Source: Syntrophaceae bacterium UBA6078 (lineage in GTDB: Bacteria; Desulfobacterota; Syntrophia; Syntrophales; UBA2210). Taken from it: DNA of 64,000 nucleotides. The translations under genes were made by a program, and so were the position numbers. Positions 34,544-43,065 of the stretch are shown here, one piece after another. How positions within the stretch are numbered: the first letter of the stretch is position 1; every line of letters begins with the position of its first letter. The notes below the pieces were generated by a model, which saw nothing but the letters and a program-made list of their open reading frames with translations, was not told where the DNA came from and ran no database searches. Location of the stretch: assembly GCA_002428735.1 (NCBI GenBank), contig DIXO01000001.1, forward strand, positions 61,174 through 125,173. Direction: 5' to 3'.

Positions 34544-34768
34544 ATACCTGGCACCTCCATAGTTTATATTTATATATCTCCTACAAATGCTGGCCTTCTG
34601 CAATTACTGCCGTGCTGTGCGAAGCTAATCTAAAATCTGGCGCCTCTGATGCTCAGATTATCGCCTCATCTCCAGTTCGTCAATCCCTATGTTCCAGCCC
34701 TATATTCCTGCGACCATACAACGCTTTCATTTTACTGTATCTTAGATATGTTTTAAAAAAAGTCGTCA

Positions 34769-36520
34769 TTATTGCCCCGTTTGATGAATTCTCTTCGACG
34801 GATCGTTTCGCTTAAGCTCTCTCAGGGAACGCGCCGTCATCCCCAGTGATCGATCGTATTCTTCCAGCGCCGAGGCGATATGGTCAGCCACTTCCTCCCA
34901 CAGATCGCCCAGATCTCTCACGAACGAATTTATTATTTCGTTCGTTTTTCGCTCGATAACAGCTTGATATCGGCGATAAAACCAGAGGCCGGCGAACAGG
35001 TTTATCAGGGCGTAGCTCCCCAGCGCCGCGAGACCGGCGGGGCTGAAAAGGTTGTAAAAGGCGGTGAAAGTAAAATTCAAAAGGGAAGGCAGTGACCGGT
35101 TCGCGTAAAGATCCTGCCATGATTCCTTCCCTGCGAGGGCAAAAATGAGAGTGGCCAGGAGAAAGAGATACACGAGATACTGACCTGAGCGAAAGATGAT
35201 ATGCGAGCCACGGCGCGCCGATGCAAACCGGCTGGCGACCTCCCCCTCGATCTTCTCTTCCAGGCGTGCCATGTACCGCTCCGGGTTCACTCTTTGGTCA
35301 ACCTGTTCGGTCATTGCCGGATTCGCCCCTTTTCGCATGAGGCCGCTCATGATGGTATTGGTGAGGTACTCGATCCGCCGCTGAAAGACCTGTGCCGTTC
35401 GCCCAGCGGCGATGCCGAGTGATTCCGCTTCTTCCGTTTCGTCCTTGGGCTGTCTCTGAAATTTCCAGCGCTGCATGAAAGTCGCCACGCCATAGCCGGG
35501 ACCGGCCAGGAGCGAACTGTCCTCTACCTGCAAACGCACTTCGGCCCGGACATTCTCATCCATAACGGCATGCACCGCCTCTTGAAGGAACGACCGGTCT
35601 TCAGCAATTCCTTCCCTGATTCGTGCCATGGTCCCGGTCAGGATATCGTGCATGGCTTCGAGGTGCACAAGTTCGTTTTCAAAGCGTTCAAGATAACGGG
35701 CGTATTCTCTGTCCAGGTTTCCGGTCTTGATCGCCTGTATCTCCTTCACGTCTCTCCGGCGGAAGATCTCCTGGCGCAGCAACGGAAATTGGTTCCAGGA
35801 AGAGAGGACAGATTCGTTGAAGGCCTCGGCCGCGGAGAGGATATAGATGGCCGGATCGGCAATATCGACCTTTCTCAGATGGCCCTGGAAATCGACAGAT
35901 ACCCGCCGCATCTCTTCGAATCCCTCCTCCGCGCTCCTGCCGTCAAAGAACAGGTCCGCCTTGTTGACAGCGAAATAGAAATTATGCTCCGATTTGGGCG
36001 CCAGTTTCAGAAATTCATAAAACGTGCCGTCTCCGTATTTTTCGGGAGAGGTTAGCCAGATGAGAACATCCACGTTCTCCATAAATCCCAGCACCTGCCG
36101 CCTGTGCCCGGCCAGGAGACTGTCATAATCGGGAAGGTCGCACAGGATGATCTGCCGCACCGCATCCCGGGTATGGGTGAACTCCCGCCAGACCATCTCC
36201 GGATCGGGAGCAAAAGGGGGCGGCGCCTCGCCGTGGCGGTATATGAGTATCGCGTCGGTGTGCGGCCTGCGGTGGCTCGCAGACGAGATCGCGGCTCCGG
36301 CAAGGGCGTTCATGAGGGTTGACTTTCCCACACCGGTCCCCCCCAGTAATCCGATCACCAGACAGCTCCGGGCTAGGGCATCGAGCTTGTCGAGAAGCGC
36401 CCGTCCCTCTTCCGCGATGCGCTGCCCCTCGTCTCTCGAGAGGGTAAAAAGATCCCCCTTTCGGGCAATCTCTTGGGCTTTCAGGATGTCATCGCGCAGC
36501 CGTGCGGAGGAATCGTCCAT
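34769..36520 (-). CDS. Membrane-anchored GTPase of the dynamin-like/Era-like type (second of a pair)
   Basis: This 583-residue protein has a P-loop GGTGVGKST at residues 60-68 and NKAD (G4) near residue 185. The G3 position reads DLPDYDS, with Asp where most GTPases have Gly (DxxG). A long helical region follows (about 250-420), then two membrane spans (about 445-470 and 495-525) and a helical tail. The layout fits bacterial dynamin-like or ribosome-associated GTPases, but no named family is claimed. It starts 3 bases after the stop of the next GTPase. Confidence 0.75.
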   Translation of the reverse strand: MDDSSARLRDDILKAQEIARKGDLFTLSRDEGQRIAEEGRALLDKLDALARSCLVIGLLGGTGVGKSTLMNALAGAAISSASHRRPHTDAILIYRHGEAPPPFAPDPEMVWREFTHTRDAVRQIILCDLPDYDSLLAGHRRQVLGFMENVDVLIWLTSPEKYGDGTFYEFLKLAPKSEHNFYFAVNKADLFFDGRSAEEGFEEMRRVSVDFQGHLRKVDIADPAIYILSAAEAFNESVLSSWNQFPLLRQEIFRRRDVKEIQAIKTGNLDREYARYLERFENELVHLEAMHDILTGTMARIREGIAEDRSFLQEAVHAVMDENVRAEVRLQVEDSSLLAGPGYGVATFMQRWKFQRQPKDETEEAESLGIAAGRTAQVFQRRIEYLTNTIMSGLMRKGANPAMTEQVDQRVNPERYMARLEEKIEGEVASRFASARRGSHIIFRSGQYLVYLFLLATLIFALAGKESWQDLYANRSLPSLLNFTFTAFYNLFSPAGLAALGSYALINLFAGLWFYRRYQAVIERKTNEIINSFVRDLGDLWEEVADHIASALEEYDRSLGMTARSLRELKRNDPSKRIHQTGQ

Positions 36521-36523
36521 GAC

Positions 36524-38206
36524 CTAGCTCCCCAGTTCCGTCTTCAGTTCTTTCAATTCCCGGATCATCTCTTCCCGGATAAGGAACGGCTCAAGTAAGG
36601 ACGCATAGCGCTGTTTCTGCTCTTCCAGAATTTCCAGAACTCCCTTCCGGTACCGCGCGTCCATTTCGCGGGCAATGGCCTGAATTTCCCGATACGCGAA
36701 GAGGCTGACCGATCCCTTCGTCACCAGCGGAGCCAGAAAGGAGTCAAGCGCCGCCTCGATAAAGCCGATCCCCCCCAAGAGAACGATTTCGAAGGAAAGG
36801 ATCAGCCCTCCCCACAGAATGGCGGTGGAATAGATCCCCACTTCCTTGTACTTCGGTATCCCTCGGGCAAGTTCACGGAATTTTGCTTCCAGCCATTCAA
36901 TCAGCCCCTCTTGGAGCCGCTCAATCCTGTCCCGGACCTCTTTATCGGAGAATGCCAGCGTGTCGCGGTGAAGCGCCTCGGAGAATGGAGCGCCCGGAGT
37001 CCCGGGAGAGAGAGTCTCAAGGACGCGGCGGTTTGTCGCGCTGATTGCCGAAAGGATGGGCGTGATGTCGGCCTGTTTTTGTATCCGTGCCAGGTCTTTT
37101 CTGCGCACGTGGTCCGCGCCCCGCTCGCGAAGTCCGAGCAGACGCAGAGGGGCGAGCACAAGTTGTTTTATATAGTGGCGGGGTTTTGAGAGGATATCGT
37201 AGCGACTGTAGATCTTCCTGATCTCTTGCCGGATGTGGCCCTCATTGTCCCGTTTGAAGTGCGCTTCAAAGGGACGGAAAAGAACGCTGCCCTGCTCTTC
37301 AAAGAGGGCGTCGATCTGATGCAACCACCGTTCCGCAGCCCCGTTTTCACGTTCCACGAGGTCAAGGAAGGAATCGATGGAATGTCTGAGCCTGGCACGC
37401 CTCCTGTGTCTCCGTTCGTCCAGAAAATCAGGAAGGGTCTCTTTGCGTACGGTTTCAAAAAAGCGCGCCGCGAAACCGCTGAAGGCTTCCTGTCCGGCAA
37501 TCGTCTGAACAGAGGGGGCGGGGGTATAGGGAATAAAACATATCCGATCACCGTCAAGCTCCATTCCCCGGTTCCGGAAAAAATCGATGATTTCATCCCG
37601 CGTAGCGGCGGGATCGGCCTTATTGAAGAGAAAAAAGTACGGCATCCCTTCTTTTTTAACACGACCAAAGGTCCGGGATGGGATCTCGTCCGCGTACTTC
37701 TCCTGGCTGGTCACAAAGATAATCAGATCGGCCAGGCGGTACAGGTCCTGGGCCATTCGGCGATTTTCCCCGTCAATGCTGTCAAGATCGGGGGTGTCGA
37801 CCATGACGAGATGGTCAATCTCGTCACGGTCATGCTCGAAGATGATCAGCCCCTTGACTGCGGTGGGGGCGTGGGACGGGGTGGATTCTTCTCCACTCAC
37901 AGGATTAGAAAAGTGGAATGTATTGTCCAGCGAATGCTTTGCGTGGACGTACATGACGGGGGCAGCCGTTGTCGGCCGTTCCATTCCGGCCGCGCTGATG
38001 GTCGCGCTGCACAGGGCGTTGAAAAGCGTTGATTTCCCCGTTCCTGTGCCGCCCATAAATACCACCCAGAGCAATGGCTCTTTTTTCTTATACCTGTAGA
38101 TGGCGATGTCTTTGGACAGGGCATCCCGCACGTCATAAAATTCCCCTGCTTCCACCGCCAGCCCAGGGATTCGCACCCTCTCCAAAAACCTGTTGTTGAA
38201 ATCCAT
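36524..38206 (-). CDS. Membrane-associated GTPase, paralogue of its downstream neighbour
   Basis: This 560-residue protein has a P-loop GGTGTGKST at 52-60, G3 written DTPDLDS (again Asp for Gly) and NKAD (G4). As in the partner, the P-loop is followed by N-A-x-x-x-A-x-I-S and then a R-P-T/H-T stretch. A hydrophobic segment near residues 455-480 (ILWGGLILSFEIVLLGG) suggests membrane contact. The ATG of MDFNNRF is chosen for GGAGG just upstream. The two genes are 3 bases from coupling and probably make a heteromeric pair. Confidence 0.75.
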   Translation of the reverse strand: MDFNNRFLERVRIPGLAVEAGEFYDVRDALSKDIAIYRYKKKEPLLWVVFMGGTGTGKSTLFNALCSATISAAGMERPTTAAPVMYVHAKHSLDNTFHFSNPVSGEESTPSHAPTAVKGLIIFEHDRDEIDHLVMVDTPDLDSIDGENRRMAQDLYRLADLIIFVTSQEKYADEIPSRTFGRVKKEGMPYFFLFNKADPAATRDEIIDFFRNRGMELDGDRICFIPYTPAPSVQTIAGQEAFSGFAARFFETVRKETLPDFLDERRHRRRARLRHSIDSFLDLVERENGAAERWLHQIDALFEEQGSVLFRPFEAHFKRDNEGHIRQEIRKIYSRYDILSKPRHYIKQLVLAPLRLLGLRERGADHVRRKDLARIQKQADITPILSAISATNRRVLETLSPGTPGAPFSEALHRDTLAFSDKEVRDRIERLQEGLIEWLEAKFRELARGIPKYKEVGIYSTAILWGGLILSFEIVLLGGIGFIEAALDSFLAPLVTKGSVSLFAYREIQAIAREMDARYRKGVLEILEEQKQRYASLLEPFLIREEMIRELKELKTELGS

Positions 38207-38449
38207 TGCCTCCTGCTCCTTATGGCGCCCGATGCCGTACACATGATCCCGCGTATATCAAATAATCTTAATTGATTATCCTCCTTATATACTCTACCAG
38301 AAGGACATTGAAACATCAACGGCCTTATGGAGAGAGATCGGGGTCGGTGTGTGCATGGGCAATGACGGATTTGGTGAATCGCAAAAGGCTGAAGTTCGGG
38401 CTGCTCTTTTCATGTTTTCTTCTGCTCAGATTTATAGTATTTGTTCTAT

Positions 38450-39499
38450 ATGAGTACCTATTTCTCCGAAACGCAGGGTTCGGAACAGGAAACCGTTGCT
38501 TCTCTGAAGGATCTCCTCTACCGGATGCCCCACCCCTTTCGCGAAGGGGACGCCGTCGGCGTGAAACTTCACTGGGGGGAACGGGGAAACCACAGCTATC
38601 TGCCACCAGTCTATGCGCGGGAGATCGTCAGATGGCTCCAGGAAAACGGGGCGCGGCCCTTCGTCTTCGACACGACGGTTCTCTATTCCGGCGGGCGGCG
38701 CAGCGGGAAAGACTCCCTGGAAACGGCGGCGGAGCATGGATACACGAAAGACTTTCTCGGCTGCGAGGTGGTCATCGGGGATGGCCTCGAAGGGAGTGAT
38801 GTGGTGGATATCCCCTGCTCCTTGAAACATTTCCCCACGGTACAGGCCGGAGCGGTCGTGAACAGGGCGGAAGGGTTCGTCATCTTCTCTCATTTCAAAG
38901 GGCATCTGGGCGCGGGGTTCGGCGGCGCGATCAAAAACATCTCCATGGGGTTTGCCTCTCGGGCCCAGAAACAGCGCATGCACGCGGATGCCTACCCGTC
39001 ACTCATGGAAAAGCGATGCACCCGCTGTGGCATCTGCGTCGATGTGTGCCCTACCGGGGCGGCTCGCATCTCCGATGGGGAATTCCCCACCTACGATCTG
39101 GAACGGTGCATCGGGTGCGCCCAGTGCATCGGTCAGTGTCCGGTGATGGCGTTGAAGATCTTTTTCTCGGGGGATTCAAGCGTGTTTCAGGAAAAGCTGG
39201 TGGAAACCGCGGCTGCGGTGTGGAGACGTATCGATAAAAAAACCGTCCTCATCAACGCGCTCGTCAGGATAACCGCAGACTGCGACTGCCTGCCGGGGAA
39301 GGCGGAGATCATATCGCCCGATAGAGGGTTTATCGGCGGTTACCACCCGGTGACCGTCGACCGGGCGTCGCTTGAACGGGTGGGCGAAGGACTCATCACC
39401 GGGACCCACCCGCACGTCCCGTGGCAGCGGCAGTTCACCTTTGCCAGGGAAATCGGCTTTTTCCCTTCCGGGGGGGGCAAACTGATTCATCATAAGTAA
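38450..39499 (+). CDS. DUF362 protein with two 4Fe-4S ferredoxin motifs
   Basis: A 349-residue protein. The N-terminal two thirds match the DUF362 family (VGVKLHWGERGN; FSHFKGHLGAGFGGAIKN). Two classical ferredoxin motifs follow near residues 190-230: CTRCGICVDVCP and CIGCAQCIGQCP, for two 4Fe-4S clusters. Such proteins are common in strict anaerobes and are presumed electron carriers; the partner is unknown. The ATG at 38450 is preferred to a TTG three codons upstream. The 243 bases before it, shared with the divergent GTPase pair, show no clear promoter. Confidence 0.87.
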   Translation: MSTYFSETQGSEQETVASLKDLLYRMPHPFREGDAVGVKLHWGERGNHSYLPPVYAREIVRWLQENGARPFVFDTTVLYSGGRRSGKDSLETAAEHGYTKDFLGCEVVIGDGLEGSDVVDIPCSLKHFPTVQAGAVVNRAEGFVIFSHFKGHLGAGFGGAIKNISMGFASRAQKQRMHADAYPSLMEKRCTRCGICVDVCPTGAARISDGEFPTYDLERCIGCAQCIGQCPVMALKIFFSGDSSVFQEKLVETAAAVWRRIDKKTVLINALVRITADCDCLPGKAEIISPDRGFIGGYHPVTVDRASLERVGEGLITGTHPHVPWQRQFTFAREIGFFPSGGGKLIHHK

Positions 39500-39654
39500 A
39501 ATGGTACTATAGCCGACAGTGAGGATCACGGGCGAGCGTCTATCCAAGGCTGGTCTTGGAGGAGTTCATGCGTCTTTCCTTCCCATTGTATTTTGAGCGC
39601 TTTGGTGGTATTGCTCCCCTCACAATACACCCATGAATGAAAGGACCGACGAGT

Positions 39655-40458
39655 ATGGAATATCAGTGGATTGAAGTGAAGATGGAGGATCACGTCGCGA
39701 CGGTAGCACTGAACAGAACGAAAAGCCTCAACGCCCTGAGTCTCGATTTCGCAAAAGAAATTGTCGATGTATTCACCGAACTGGGAACGATGAGCGATGT
39801 CTGGGTTATTATTCTGAAGAGCAATGCCCGGATCTTTTCCGCCGGTCTCGATCTGAAGGATGCCATGTCGCGGGGCCTTATCGGAAAACCGAAGAATATG
39901 CTCAATATCCCCATCAACGATCGGGTCCTCTTTGACTGCTGCCATGTCATCGAGGAATGCAAGAAACCGGTCATCGCCGCCGTACATGGGATGTGCGTCG
40001 GCGCCGGGCTTGACATCATCTCCTCGTGCGACCTCCGCCTCTGCACCGAAGACGCCACATTCTCACTCCGTGAGGCGCGGATAGGCATCGTCGCCGACAT
40101 GGGTGTCCTCCAGCGGCTCCCTCACATCATCGGCCAGGCCTTTACGCGGCAGATGGCCTACACGGGGCGGTTTTTCACCGCCGGTGAGGTTGAACGGATG
40201 GGGCTGGTCCTCGAAATCTATCCGGACCAGAAAGCGCTGATGAAGGGGGCGATGAAGCTGGCTGAAGAGATCAAGGAGAGCGCTCCTCTTGGGGTTCAGA
40301 ATACCAAGGAGGTTCTCAACTACAGTCGGACGGCGACGATCCGGGACGGCATAGCGCTGGCGGTTCACAAAAATATGGTGCTCCTCGCGTCGAAGGATTG
40401 CGTCGAAGCGATAACGGCTTTTGCCGAGAAACGGAAACCCGATTTCACGGGTGAATAG
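39655..40458 (+). CDS. Crotonase-family protein resembling delta3,5-delta2,4-dienoyl-CoA isomerase
   Basis: A 267-residue crotonase. The oxyanion-hole regions are ARIFSAGLDLKDAM and HGMCVGAGLDIISSCDLRL. The downstream stretch has Asp in SSCDL, Glu in SLREARIG and Asp in VADMGVLQRLP, matching the three acidic residues of eukaryotic dienoyl-CoA isomerase ECH1; ordinary enoyl-CoA hydratases lack the last Asp. It would handle odd-position double bonds during beta-oxidation. AAGGA at 39640-39644 supports the ATG at 39655. Confidence 0.82.
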   Translation: MEYQWIEVKMEDHVATVALNRTKSLNALSLDFAKEIVDVFTELGTMSDVWVIILKSNARIFSAGLDLKDAMSRGLIGKPKNMLNIPINDRVLFDCCHVIEECKKPVIAAVHGMCVGAGLDIISSCDLRLCTEDATFSLREARIGIVADMGVLQRLPHIIGQAFTRQMAYTGRFFTAGEVERMGLVLEIYPDQKALMKGAMKLAEEIKESAPLGVQNTKEVLNYSRTATIRDGIALAVHKNMVLLASKDCVEAITAFAEKRKPDFTGE

Positions 40459-40516
40459 AGACATGGCAGCTACGCCCCTTGCTGCATTCCCCTCTGGGCA
40501 GACGGGGACGGGGCGG

Positions 40517-40544
40517 TTCACGCTCAAAAAATTACTTGTATAAA
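40517..40544 (+). promoter_or_regulatory. Possible promoter of the fructose-bisphosphatase/aldolase pair
   Basis: TTCACG (40517-40522), 16 bases, TATAAA (40539-40544), about 52 bases before the ATG. The -10 is good, the -35 is imperfect. It lies in the 137-base gap after the crotonase gene. Confidence 0.35.
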
Positions 40545-40595
40545 ACGAGGTGCCCTGTTAGAAAAATTTGGGTATGCACGTGAAAGAGGTCAATC

Positions 40596-41531
40596 ATGGA
40601 AAACATTTCTGATGCCACGAAACACTTTATCGATCTGAGACGCCACATGTGGATGGCCGGTATTGATGAAGAACTTCGGAGGCTCATCTGGCAGATAGCC
40701 GTAACGGGTAAGTATATATCTTCCAAGATTCAGGAGTCGAACCGGAAACTGGCAGGCCATAACAACATGTATGGAGAAGAACAACTTGCCCTGGATATGA
40801 GTTCCGATGAGATCATCAAGAATCAGCTCACATTCTCGGGTTTTGTCAGTCATTACGCCTCCGAGGAAAGAGACGCCATCATTCAGGTGGGCAAGGGAGG
40901 GGAGAAATATATCGTCACAGCCGACCCCCTGGACGGCTCTTCCCTGGTCGATACCAACCTCGCCATCGGAACCATTATCGGGATCCATGATGCCCCTATC
41001 CTGACAAAAGGCGAAAAAAGCCTCGTCGCCGCGATGTACATCACTTACGGGCCGCTGATCACGATGACGTACTCCGCCGGTAACGGAACCCATGAGTTCG
41101 TTCTCAACAGAGAGGGGGAATACGTTCTTTCCGAAGAAAACATACGACTTGACGAAAAGGGCACCATATACAGCATCGGCGGTCTCCGAAAGGAATGGAC
41201 ACAGGGGCACCTCGAATACATCCGGTTTCTGGAAAACGAGGGGTACAAGCTGCGATACAGCGGGGGATTTGTCCCTGATATCAACCAGATCCTGATCAAA
41301 GGGGGGGGTATCTTCACCTACCCGGCGCTGAAAGGCAGCCCCCAGGGGAAATTGCGCCTTATCTATGAACTCCAACCCATGGCATTTCTTATGGAACAGG
41401 CGGGGGGGATGGCGACGGATGGGATTGAACGCATCCTGTCGATACCGGCACAGACCCACGATCAGAGATCACCCGTCTACATGGGAAGCAGGTATGAGGT
41501 GGAAACGGCAAAGACATTTCTGAAAGAGTGA
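40596..41531 (+). CDS. fbp: Fructose-1,6-bisphosphatase, class I
   Basis: The 311-residue product has the metal-binding signature ADPLDGSSLVDTNLAIGTI near residue 110 (class I FBPase) and GGIFTYPALKGSPQGKLRL further on. It removes the C1 phosphate of fructose 1,6-bisphosphate, the committed gluconeogenic step. It is about 20 residues shorter than E. coli Fbp. AGAGG precedes the ATG. The aldolase gene follows 44 bases on, so the two probably form a gluconeogenic operon. Confidence 0.95.
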   Translation: MENISDATKHFIDLRRHMWMAGIDEELRRLIWQIAVTGKYISSKIQESNRKLAGHNNMYGEEQLALDMSSDEIIKNQLTFSGFVSHYASEERDAIIQVGKGGEKYIVTADPLDGSSLVDTNLAIGTIIGIHDAPILTKGEKSLVAAMYITYGPLITMTYSAGNGTHEFVLNREGEYVLSEENIRLDEKGTIYSIGGLRKEWTQGHLEYIRFLENEGYKLRYSGGFVPDINQILIKGGGIFTYPALKGSPQGKLRLIYELQPMAFLMEQAGGMATDGIERILSIPAQTHDQRSPVYMGSRYEVETAKTFLKE

Positions 41532-41575
41532 TTGGACAAGGCATGCCACCGAAGAGACAAAGAGGGGGATCTGTT

Positions 41576-42970
41576 ATGATTTACGAAAGTCTTGACCAGT
41601 TGAAAAAAGGCATTTCCGGCGTATTGACCATCGAGAAAGATGACGTCACCGTATCGGATGAAACCCGTCTCCGGGAGACACTGATCGACAACCTCGTCTA
41701 TTCGGCCGTCTTCAGCCCTGACAACGAGGCACAATCATGCTCACGGTGGCTGATCCGGCGGGCCGGAGCTCGTCTGGGATGTGTGGCCTCCTCGATCCAG
41801 TCGCTATACGAAGCGATGGGGAAGGGCGCCGTTTCAGGCTTCACCGTTCCAGCCATCAATTTGCGCGGCATCACATACCACAGCGCCCAGGCGGTATTTC
41901 GAGCCGCCATGGAGGCACATGCCGGTCCCGTTATCTTTGAGATTGCCCGTTCGGAGATCGGATATACCGATCAGCGCCCTTCGGAATACACCACTGCGGT
42001 AACCGCCGCCGCCATCAAGGCCGGCTACAGGGGTCCTCTCTTCCTGCAGGGCGACCACTTCCAGATAAATGCAAAAGGCTATGCCGCTGATCCGGTTGCT
42101 GAGATTCAGGGGATTCAATCGCTGATAGGAGAGGCAATCGAGGCGGGGTTTTACAACATCGATATCGACGCCTCCACCCTCGCTGATCTGAGCAGGCCTT
42201 CCGTCAGGGAACAGCATGAACTGAACTACACCATCACCGCGGACATTACCGCCATGATACGGAATATCGAGCCGGCAGGCGTTACCGTGTCCGTCGGTGG
42301 AGAGATAGGAGAAATCGGTGACAAAAATACGACGGTAGAAGAATTTACCGTTTTTATGGACAATTATCTCGCCACACTCGGCAGAAGAGGAAAGGGACTG
42401 AAAGGGATCAGCAAGATCAGCATCCAGACGGGAACGACCCACGGAGGCGTCCCGCTCCCTGACGGTTCAATTGCGGAAGCAAAGATAGACTTCGGCGCCC
42501 TCAAAGAGATATCCCGTGTGGCCCAATCCCGGTATGGTCTTTCAGGGGCCGTTCAACACGGAGCGTCCACCCTCCCCGACGAGGCCTTCAATCACTTCCC
42601 GCCGACAGGAACAGCGGAAATACATCTGGCAACAGGCTTTCAGAACATGATCTATGACAGCGGGCATTTTCCCCGGGATCTCAGAGAAAAGATATATGCG
42701 TGGATCAACTCCGATCTGAGGGTCGAAAAGAAGGAAACTGACACTGACGAGCAGTTTATTTACAAGACCAGGAAAAAGGGATTCGGCCGTTTCAAGGAAG
42801 ACATGTGGGCTCTTCCCCCCCCTGTTCTGGAGAAGATCGGCGCTGAACTGCAGGGGAAGTTTTCATTCCTTTTCGAAAAGCTTAATCTGCCGGGGACCAG
42901 AGATATCATGGATCGGCTGGTCAAACCGGTCGATGTTCCCTTGAAAGTCCCACCGCAATTGAAGCAGTAA
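41576..42970 (+). CDS. Class II (metal-dependent) fructose-bisphosphate aldolase-like protein, long form
   Basis: A 464-residue protein, about 100 residues longer than usual class II aldolases. Metal and catalytic residues appear conserved: LQGDHFQIN (Asp-His), GGEIGEIGDK (Glu), GTTHGGVPLPDG and VQHGASTLPDEAFNHFP (His). An N-terminal region of about 80 residues precedes the barrel. Placed after fbp, it most likely cleaves or forms fructose 1,6-bisphosphate; tagatose-1,6-bisphosphate cannot be excluded. The ATG at 41576 has a purine-rich GAGGGGGAT upstream. Confidence 0.85.
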   Translation: MIYESLDQLKKGISGVLTIEKDDVTVSDETRLRETLIDNLVYSAVFSPDNEAQSCSRWLIRRAGARLGCVASSIQSLYEAMGKGAVSGFTVPAINLRGITYHSAQAVFRAAMEAHAGPVIFEIARSEIGYTDQRPSEYTTAVTAAAIKAGYRGPLFLQGDHFQINAKGYAADPVAEIQGIQSLIGEAIEAGFYNIDIDASTLADLSRPSVREQHELNYTITADITAMIRNIEPAGVTVSVGGEIGEIGDKNTTVEEFTVFMDNYLATLGRRGKGLKGISKISIQTGTTHGGVPLPDGSIAEAKIDFGALKEISRVAQSRYGLSGAVQHGASTLPDEAFNHFPPTGTAEIHLATGFQNMIYDSGHFPRDLREKIYAWINSDLRVEKKETDTDEQFIYKTRKKGFGRFKEDMWALPPPVLEKIGAELQGKFSFLFEKLNLPGTRDIMDRLVKPVDVPLKVPPQLKQ

Positions 42971-43065
42971 AATGTGAGTTTTTAAAATAGTGGCTGGACA
43001 AGCAAAGATTGTATCTGTATGTGTGTAACGGGAATAAAAAAACAACAGAGGAGGGAGTTCCAATC

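Noticed and set aside
32159..34768. Integrated island with att sites at tRNA-Leu
   Set aside because: No copy of the tRNA 3' end and no integrase was found downstream; only base composition hints at transfer.
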